The notes beneath the pieces were generated by a model. It saw only the letters and a list, made by a program, of their open reading frames with translations. It was not told the origin of the DNA and searched no databases. A DNA stretch of 10,527 nt from Clostridia bacterium (GTDB lineage Bacteria > Bacillota > Sulfobacillia > SLMV01): positions 1 to 10,527 of the forward strand of contig SLGS01000089.1 of assembly GCA_007136565.1 (NCBI GenBank). Direction: 5' to 3'. This document shows positions 5,622 through 10,527 of the stretch, one piece after another (within the stretch, counting starts at the first letter, position 1; each line of letters starts with the position of its first letter). The translations under genes and the position numbers were made by a program.

Positions 5622-6378
5622 GCTCGATCATCTCCTTAGCCAGCTCCGCGTAAACCTCTGCGCCTCGTGACGACGGATCGTATTGAACTATGGGCTTACC
5701 GTGACCCGGGGCTTCGCTCAGCCGGACATTCCTGGGTATGACCGTTCGAAACACACGGTCGCGAAAATATCGCTTGACCTCTTCGGCCACCTCGATGCTT
5801 AGGTTCGTCCTGCCGTCGAACATCGTCAATAAGACTCCCTCTATCTCCAGGGACTGGTTTAGGTTCTTCTGGACCAACCGGATGGTACTCAATAACTGAG
5901 TCAATCCCTCGAGGGCGTAGAACTCGCACTGGATGGGAATGAGGACCGAGTCCGCGGCCGTGAGGGCATTGATGGTGAGGAGGCCGAGGCTCGGGGGACA
6001 ATCTATGATGATGAAGTCGAACTCGTCGCGCGTGGCCTCCAGGGATCCGGCGAGCCTCTTCTCCCGAGCCATGAGGGGCACGAGTTCGATTTCGGCGCCC
6101 GCCAAGTCTATCGTAGATCCTATGATCCTCAGGTTGCGGATGGCCGTGGCGCGAATCGCGCGGCGCGCCGGCACCCCCTCGATCAACACGTCGTAAATGC
6201 TGTCGGTGATACGAGATTTGTCCACTCCGAGACCGCTGGTTGCATTGCCCTGGGGATCCGAGTCTATCAGCAGGACATCGCGACCCTCGCCTTCGGCGAG
6301 ACAGGCCGCCAGATTGACGGCCGTCGTCGTCTTCCCGACGCCACCCTTCTGGTTCGCTACGGCTATGACCTTACCCAT
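5593..6378 (-). CDS. parA: Chromosome-partitioning ATPase ParA (Soj)
   Basis: The 261-residue product begins almost directly with the deviant Walker A motif KGGVGKTTT (11-19). The DSDPQGN switch region is at 39-45, Walker B within FIIIDCPPSLG (122-132), and PRNVRLSEAPGHGKPI at 215-230. Absence of an N-terminal DNA-binding extension makes it the short, chromosomal Soj type. ATP-bound dimers coat DNA nonspecifically, and ParB stimulates hydrolysis to move origins; Soj also influences DnaA in Bacillus. Its ATG at 6378 overlaps the noc stop (TAA at 6373-6371) by eight bases, with GAGGAG seven bases upstream, and its end overlaps parB. The three frames form a translationally coupled unit. Confidence 0.97.
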   Translation of the reverse strand: MGKVIAVANQKGGVGKTTTAVNLAACLAEGEGRDVLLIDSDPQGNATSGLGVDKSRITDSIYDVLIEGVPARRAIRATAIRNLRIIGSTIDLAGAEIELVPLMAREKRLAGSLEATRDEFDFIIIDCPPSLGLLTINALTAADSVLIPIQCEFYALEGLTQLLSTIRLVQKNLNQSLEIEGVLLTMFDGRTNLSIEVAEEVKRYFRDRVFRTVIPRNVRLSEAPGHGKPIVQYDPSSRGAEVYAELAKEMIEHVEKDAAAG

Positions 6379-7249
6379 TTTCCCGCTCCTCTGTCTTATC
6401 GGTGGCCTTACCCCTGACTTCCAGGACTATACGGAAACCCTCGTCCAACTCCGTCTCCTCGACTTCCACGTCGAAGCCGGCTTCACGGATCGCATCGGCG
6501 GTTTGGCGCAGTCCATTGATGAAGATGCGCAGGTCGCGAACGATACCCCTGACGGGCCGCCTCTTCTTCCTCCGGCTTTGCGGACCGGAGAGGAGGCTAT
6601 CTATGAGATTCTCCGTCTCCTTTACCGATAACCCCTCCGTGCTGACCCGGTGAACGACGGCCAACTGGTCTGTCACCTCGGGAACCCGGAGAAGGGATCG
6701 TACGTGTCGCTCTCCCAGCCCGGCCTCCATGGCGGCTTCGCGCACTGCAGCGGCCAACTGCAGCAATCTCAGCTTGTTCGCGATCGCGGACTGACTGAAC
6801 CCGAGCCCACGGGCCAGCTCTTCCTGCGTAATCGCAAATTCATCCAGCATCCGACGGATCGCGGCGGCTTCCTCGAGGGGGTGAAGATCTTCCCGCTGGA
6901 GGTTTTCCACTAGTCCCAGCAACGCCATATCCCCATCGTCGACGTAGCGAAGAACGGCGGGGATGGTCTCCTTACCCGCAATTCGAGAAGCCCGCAGGCG
7001 TCTCTCGCCTACCAAGAGCTGGTATTTTGGAGGCGCTTCGGGGTTCGGCCGTATCAGCACGGGTTCTAAAACGCCCACCCTGCGGATGGAATCCGCGAGT
7101 TCTTCGATGGCACCTTCTTCGAATACCTGCCTGGGCTGGTAAGGATTAGGGGCGACCGAATCGAGGGGAACATGGAGCATCTCGCCTTCGGACGATCCCT
7201 CCTGGGGCATCGCATCAGGACGCACACGCCGCAACCAATCGGAAATCAT
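6371..7249 (-). CDS. noc: Nucleoid occlusion protein Noc (ParB paralogue)
   Basis: The 292-residue protein is ParB-like: PNPYQPR at 34-40, GERRLRA at 81-87, ENLQRED at 115-121 and a helix-turn-helix near 140-185. Its ends are those of Noc. The N-terminus MISDWLRRV is a short amphipathic stretch like the membrane-targeting helix of Bacillus Noc. The C-terminal RDLRIFINGLRQTADAIREA (238-257) matches Noc rather than ParB. At the reported specificity positions it has Q153, K159 and R181 (Noc type) but Q164 where Bacillus has lysine. Noc bound to NBS sites with CTP associates with the membrane and blocks FtsZ assembly over the nucleoid. The ATG at 7249 has only a distant GGGAG (about 13 bases), so initiation may be weak; I kept it because it includes the amphipathic helix. 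The gene leads the parA-parB unit. Confidence 0.92.
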   Translation of the reverse strand: MISDWLRRVRPDAMPQEGSSEGEMLHVPLDSVAPNPYQPRQVFEEGAIEELADSIRRVGVLEPVLIRPNPEAPPKYQLLVGERRLRASRIAGKETIPAVLRYVDDGDMALLGLVENLQREDLHPLEEAAAIRRMLDEFAITQEELARGLGFSQSAIANKLRLLQLAAAVREAAMEAGLGERHVRSLLRVPEVTDQLAVVHRVSTEGLSVKETENLIDSLLSGPQSRRKKRRPVRGIVRDLRIFINGLRQTADAIREAGFDVEVEETELDEGFRIVLEVRGKATDKTEERENG

Positions 7250-7337
7250 TATCGAATAGAATCTCCCTTCCGGGGAACCACCAGATCGGCGGCTAGGTCT
7301 TGGATTTCCCCAATCGTCGCCGAGTTTCCTCCCCGGG

Positions 7338-7367
7338 AAAGCATAAACCCCGGCACCGTGGCCGGGG
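7338..7367 (-). terminator. Rho-independent terminator after the his operon
   Basis: On the minus strand, CCCCGGC (7367-7361), a six-base loop and GCCGGGG (7354-7348) form a perfect 7-bp GC stem, followed by TTTATGCTTT. It begins 28 bases after the hisIE stop at 7395. The T-tract is interrupted, so termination may be partial and leave some read-through into noc. Confidence 0.7.
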
Positions 7368-7394
7368 CCTATACACTCAACTGTGGTGACCGTC

Positions 7395-8012
7395 CTAGGA
7401 TCGACGTCGCAGGAGTTCCTCCAGGAGTTCGCGATGGTCTTGTCCGCAGGCTTTCAAGGCTACCAGGGAGTGGAACCACAGGTCGGCCACCTCGGCTACC
7501 ATATTTTTCCTATCCAGGGCTCCCGCGAGCATCACTTCCGAGGCTTCCTCGCCGATCTTGCGCAGGGCGCTTTCTAGAGGCCCTGCCAGCAGCGCAGAAA
7601 CGTAGGAATTGTCCCGGGGCCGAGCGCTCCGCTCCCCTATGACCTCGGCGATTTCGACCATAATGGGAGCCGTGGCTGATCGTCCGCTACCGACCAGAGG
7701 GCGCCAAAAACAGCTGGTCTTTCCCGTGTGACAGGCCGGTCCCGTCGGCTCCACCAGGTACAATAATGTATCGGCGTCGCAATCCACCGCCATAGAGTCT
7801 ACGCGCATCACGTTACCGGAAGTGGCACCCTTTTTCCATATTTCATCTCGGCTTCTGCTGTAGAAGTGGGCAAACCCCGTGCTCAGCGTGAGATCCACGG
7901 CTTCGGCGTTGGCGTAGGCGAGCATGAGGACGCGCCCGTCGACGACATCCTGGACGATGACGGGGATTAGTCCCCTATCGTCGAAGGCCAGGTCGGCCGG
8001 GTAGAAACTCAT
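7395..8012 (-). CDS. hisIE: Bifunctional phosphoribosyl-AMP cyclohydrolase / phosphoribosyl-ATP pyrophosphatase
   Basis: The 205-residue protein fuses two histidine enzymes. Residues about 1-115 are HisI, the PR-AMP cyclohydrolase (step 3). It carries YSRSRDEIWKKGATSG (51-66), the metal-binding CDAD (78-81), CH (94-95) and C101. Residues about 125-205 are HisE, the PR-ATP pyrophosphatase (step 2), with RKIGEEASEV (151-160) and EVADLWFHSLVAL (174-186). The fusion and length are usual for this family. Its ATG at 8012 overlaps the hisF TGA in an ATGA, a sign of coupled translation. It is the last gene of the his operon here, followed by a hairpin terminator. All the expected metal and catalytic residues are visible. 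Confidence 0.96.
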   Translation of the reverse strand: MSFYPADLAFDDRGLIPVIVQDVVDGRVLMLAYANAEAVDLTLSTGFAHFYSRSRDEIWKKGATSGNVMRVDSMAVDCDADTLLYLVEPTGPACHTGKTSCFWRPLVGSGRSATAPIMVEIAEVIGERSARPRDNSYVSALLAGPLESALRKIGEEASEVMLAGALDRKNMVAEVADLWFHSLVALKACGQDHRELLEELLRRRS

Positions 8013-8764
8013 CGGCGCACCTCGATCCCGCGGGATGCGAGATACTCTTTGACCTCTGCGATGGTATACTCTCCGTAGTGAAAGATCGAGGCCGCCAGCG
8101 CAGCATCGGCCCCGGCCTCGAAGGCGCGTACCATGTGTTCGGGGTTACCGGCTCCCCCGGAGGCGACCAGGGGAATATCCACAGCCCGGGCGAGTTCCGC
8201 GAGCAACTCGACATCGTAACCCTCGACGGTGCCGTCGCGATCCATGCTGGTTACCAGTAGTTCACCCGCACCCAGGCGCGCGGCGCGCTTTGCCCACTCC
8301 ACCGCGTCCAAACCCGTTCCTTCCCGGCCACCTTTTACGAAGACCTCCCATCCACCCCCGGGGGTTCTACGCGCATCGATGGCCACCACGACACACTGGA
8401 CACCGAACTCCCGGGCGCAGCGTTCTATGAGATCCGGATCCGCCACCGCCGCCGAATTCATGGCTACCTTGTCCGCACCCGCCCTCAGGGCTCCCCGGGC
8501 ATCGTCTTCGCTGCGTATACCTCCGCCGACGGTGAGGGGAATAAAAACTTCACGGGATATGCGGTTCACCAGATCCAAGACGGTATCCCGCTCATCCGAG
8601 GTAGCGGTAATGTCCAAGAAAACCAGTTCGTCCGCCCCTTCGGCGGAATAGAACGCCGCGAGCTCTGCCGGATCACCGGCATCCCTCAGTCCGACGAAGT
8701 TGATCCCCTTGACCACCCGGCCTTCCGTTACATCCAAGCAGGGAATTATCCGTTTCGCGAGCAC
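8009..8764 (-). CDS. hisF: Imidazole glycerol phosphate synthase cyclase subunit
   Basis: The 251-residue (beta-alpha)8-barrel protein contains both catalytic aspartates at the family's usual positions: D11 in IIPCLDV and D130 in VVVAIDARR. Phosphate-binding turns follow at GGGIR (80-84) and in the C-terminal SGGAGN segment. It uses ammonia channelled from HisH to turn PRFAR into imidazole glycerol phosphate and AICAR. The start is GTG at 8764, decided by the near-perfect GGAGGAGG upstream and by the conserved opening MLAKRIIPCLDV. The gene overlaps the end of hisA by 19 bases and joins hisIE through ATGA. Confidence 0.97.
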   Translation of the reverse strand: MLAKRIIPCLDVTEGRVVKGINFVGLRDAGDPAELAAFYSAEGADELVFLDITATSDERDTVLDLVNRISREVFIPLTVGGGIRSEDDARGALRAGADKVAMNSAAVADPDLIERCAREFGVQCVVVAIDARRTPGGGWEVFVKGGREGTGLDAVEWAKRAARLGAGELLVTSMDRDGTVEGYDVELLAELARAVDIPLVASGGAGNPEHMVRAFEAGADAALAASIFHYGEYTIAEVKEYLASRGIEVRR

Positions 8765-9495
8765 CTGAACTCCTCCTCCACGGTAGCAATAGCTTCAGCC
8801 AACCCGAACTCCTCGACATAAAGGGCCCGCCCTACTATGACACCCACCAGCTCCGGGGCTCGCGAGGCCATGGCTGCCAATCGGGCGAGGTCTTCTAGGG
8901 ACCCCACGCCCCCGGAGGCCACCACTTCTATACCGGTATCGACGATTTCACGAAGCAGGTCCAGGTTGGGCCCCTCGAGCGTACCATCGCGATCGATGTC
9001 TGTGACTATCACCCGGGTTCCACCCTCCGAAAGCACCTCTCGAGCCACATCCACGGCCGAACGATCCGTTTGCTCCCGCCATCCCCGGGTGGCCACTCTT
9101 CCTCCACGGCAATCCAAGCCCACCGCAATCCTATCGCCGAACTCGGCGAGCAAGCGCCCCCGCAGCGCGGGGTCCTCCAGCGCGACGGTCCCCAATACGA
9201 CCCGGCGCACGCCCATATCCAAAAGCGACTTGGCGCCCTCGTAACTTCTGATTCCTCCGCCGAGCTGGACGGAGATGTCCTCACTAACCATCCGCGCGAC
9301 CAGGGGGGCATTGGGCCTATTTCCATCCCGGGCTCCATCGAGATCCACAACATGAACCAATGGAGCACCCTCGTCGAACCAGCGCCTGGCTGCGGCCACG
9401 GGATCATCGGAGAAAACCTCTTCCTCCCCGAATTCTCCACGCAGCAACCTCACGCACTTGCCGTCGCGTATGTCCACCGCCGGGTATATCTCCAT
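8746..9495 (-). CDS. hisA: ProFAR isomerase (phosphoribosylformimino-AICAR-phosphate isomerase)
   Basis: The 249-residue barrel protein is the HisF paralogue that catalyses the Amadori rearrangement of ProFAR to PRFAR. The two catalytic acids are D8 in IYPAVDIRDGKCVRL and D128 in AVGLDCRGG. VQLGGGIRS (76-84) and TDIDRDGTLEGPN are further family landmarks. I chose the ATG at 9495, which gives the usual MEIYPAVDI opening and overlaps the hisH stop as TGATG. A GTG one codon upstream (9498) has better spacing (eight bases) to GGAGG at 9511-9507 and is a possible alternative; a still longer form from 9507 is unlikely. It lies between hisH and hisF in the operon. Confidence 0.96.
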   Translation of the reverse strand: MEIYPAVDIRDGKCVRLLRGEFGEEEVFSDDPVAAARRWFDEGAPLVHVVDLDGARDGNRPNAPLVARMVSEDISVQLGGGIRSYEGAKSLLDMGVRRVVLGTVALEDPALRGRLLAEFGDRIAVGLDCRGGRVATRGWREQTDRSAVDVAREVLSEGGTRVIVTDIDRDGTLEGPNLDLLREIVDTGIEVVASGGVGSLEDLARLAAMASRAPELVGVIVGRALYVEEFGLAEAIATVEEEFRCSRNG

Positions 9496-10151
9496 CACGC
9501 CCACCACCTCCCGGCTTCACCGTGCATGACGGTCCGGGCGAAGTTATTGAGGAAGGTGAGTCCCACCGTACCGCTCTTTTCCGGGTGGAATTGGGTGCCG
9601 AGTAACGGCCCCCGACCCACCACCGCGGCGATCTCGTTGTCGCCGTACTGGCACGTCGCCAGGACCGCACCCGGATCCTCCGAGGGGTCGAGGTAATAGG
9701 AGTGCACGAAGTAGAAATAGGGGGCAGCCGGCATCCCGGCAAAGAGTCCACCGCCGTACCCGTCCCTCGGTCTCACCCTGTTCCACCCCATGTGAGGAAC
9801 CTTCACGCTCCCCCTAAGCCGGCGAAGACTCCCGGAAACGGCGCCGATCCCGGGGATCCCTTCGCGACTCTCCTCGCTGCCTTCGCACATCAATTGCATG
9901 CCCAGGCAAATGCCCAGCAGCGGCGTCTCCCCGAGAACCATATCTGTGAGAACCGGGAAGAACCCCCCTTGCATCAGGGCCTCGCGGGCGCGATCGAAGG
10001 AGCCCACTCCCGGCAATATGATCGCCGATGCTCCCTTCAGATCGGCGGGATGCGCCGCCAATCTCACCGGGTAGTTGAGCTTGTCGAAGGCGTTGTATAC
10101 GCTTCCGAGGTTATTGACCCCGTAATCCACCACCACCAGTGGTCCCGGCAT
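9495..10151 (-). CDS. hisH: Imidazole glycerol phosphate synthase glutaminase subunit
   Basis: The 218-residue class I glutamine amidotransferase has the nucleophile C82 in LLGICLGMQLM, and H189 and E191 in FHPEKSG. The PGVGSFD oxyanion strand sits near 47-53 and the family's VPHMGWN at 118-124. It hydrolyses glutamine and passes ammonia to HisF, linking histidine synthesis to nitrogen supply. The ATG at 10151 immediately follows the hisB TAG (TAGATG), with GGAGGG about ten bases before it inside the end of hisB. Length is a little over the typical 200-210, with a short extra C-terminal tail (GEAGRWWA). Confidence 0.96.
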   Translation of the reverse strand: MPGPLVVVDYGVNNLGSVYNAFDKLNYPVRLAAHPADLKGASAIILPGVGSFDRAREALMQGGFFPVLTDMVLGETPLLGICLGMQLMCEGSEESREGIPGIGAVSGSLRRLRGSVKVPHMGWNRVRPRDGYGGGLFAGMPAAPYFYFVHSYYLDPSEDPGAVLATCQYGDNEIAAVVGRGPLLGTQFHPEKSGTVGLTFLNNFARTVMHGEAGRWWA

Positions 10152-10527
10152 CTAGATCGGTCCCTCCAATACACCCTTCGTCGAGGGAATCATTCCACCG
10201 CGCTCCGCCAGGGCTGTGCCCAACGCTATGCCGAGGGCTTTGAAACAGGCCTCCAGAACGTGATGGACATTGTATCCCGCGATCAGGCGCACGTGCATGG
10301 TGATCCCGGCGTTCGCAGTCAGTGCCCGAAGGAAATCCTCGACGTTTTCGGTGTGAAAGTCTCCGAACGATCTCGGCGGTAAGTCGAGATCGATGGCCAG
10401 GTAAGATCTTCCGGAGAAGTCCAAGGATACCATGACCAGGGCGTCATCCATGGGAACGACGGACCAGCCGAAACGAACCGGAGACCTGGGCCGCCCCTCG
10501 GCCAACACCCTTCCCAGGACGATCCCG
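10152..10527 (-). CDS. hisB: Imidazoleglycerol-phosphate dehydratase, C-terminal part (5' end outside window)
   Basis: The frame is open from the window edge to TAG at 10154-10152 and gives about 125 residues, roughly the C-terminal two thirds of a typical 195-residue enzyme. Visible family landmarks are GIVLGRVL at the edge, RFGWSVVPMDDALV, DLSGR-like DFSGRSYLAIDLDLP, GDFHTENVEDFLRALTANAG, the metal-binding NVHHVLEACFKALG and the terminal PSTKGVL. It dehydrates imidazole glycerol phosphate to imidazole acetol phosphate. An in-frame GTG at 10508 is internal: the conserved GIVLG motif lies upstream of it, so it is not the true start. No fused phosphatase domain is visible in this part. Confidence 0.95.
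   Translation of the reverse strand, partial: GIVLGRVLAEGRPRSPVRFGWSVVPMDDALVMVSLDFSGRSYLAIDLDLPPRSFGDFHTENVEDFLRALTANAGITMHVRLIAGYNVHHVLEACFKALGIALGTALAERGGMIPSTKGVLEGPI

Noticed and set aside
7225..7260. A -10-like GATAAT overlapping the noc ATG as a leaderless promoter
   Set aside because: No -35 match at 16-18 bases, and this type of leaderless start would be unusual for this gene; the signal is too weak.
8341..8375. ACCCCCGGGGGT palindrome in hisF as a regulatory site
   Set aside because: It lies in coding DNA encoding the family's TPGGG turn, and lacks the A/T arms of a Noc box.
10288..10296. CACGTG within hisB as a second parS
   Set aside because: Flanks are gcg and cat, with none of the GTT/AAC arms needed for parS.

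Overview
The window reads as a stretch of Bacillota (Firmicutes) chromosome with high GC. Every gene I can support lies on the minus strand. The main taxonomic clue is a Noc nucleoid-occlusion protein next to chromosomal-type ParA (Soj) and ParB (Spo0J). Noc is a ParB paralogue known mainly from Bacillota. The his gene order B-H-A-F-IE, with hisI and hisE fused, also fits that phylum. GC richness and GTG starts suggest one of its high-GC, deeply branching clostridial or Limnochordia/Symbiobacteria-like lineages, but I cannot name a genus.

Layout in the direction of transcription (right to left). (1) 10527-7395 is the distal part of a histidine biosynthesis operon: hisB (5' end off the window), hisH, hisA, hisF and hisIE, all abutting or overlapping. 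A GC-rich hairpin at 7348-7367 probably ends it. (2) 7249-4746 is the segregation and division block noc-parA-parB, whose reading frames overlap. A 14-bp perfect palindrome resembling parS (4716-4729) lies just after parB. (3) 4685-2343 holds a DUF554 membrane protein, a diacylglycerol/YegS-like lipid kinase and a COG1926-type phosphoribosyltransferase, closely spaced. (4) 2143-1619 is a stand-alone gene of the ATC-hydrolase-like cysteine-containing family. (5) 1437-841 is a TPR protein with a C-terminal membrane anchor, preceded by a good extended -10 promoter. (6) 773-1 is an unrecognised four-helix membrane protein followed by the first third of an EamA/DMT transporter, which starts at GTG and leaves the window.

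The most notable result is that the window carries both halves of the ParB/Noc DNA-binding dichotomy. It encodes ParB and Noc, one parS-like site, and at 803-818 a 16-bp palindrome, TATTTCCCGGGAAATA, identical to the published Bacillus Noc-binding sequence. At the four residue positions reported to decide parS versus Noc-box recognition, the two proteins show the expected split: ParB has R153/G181, and Noc has Q153/K159/R181 with one deviation, Q164. I found no mobile elements, CRISPR arrays, tRNA or rRNA genes, and no gene-free stretch longer than 300 bases. I see no clear sign of a wholly new system. The novelty lies in the arrangement, the site variants and several uncharacterised membrane genes.
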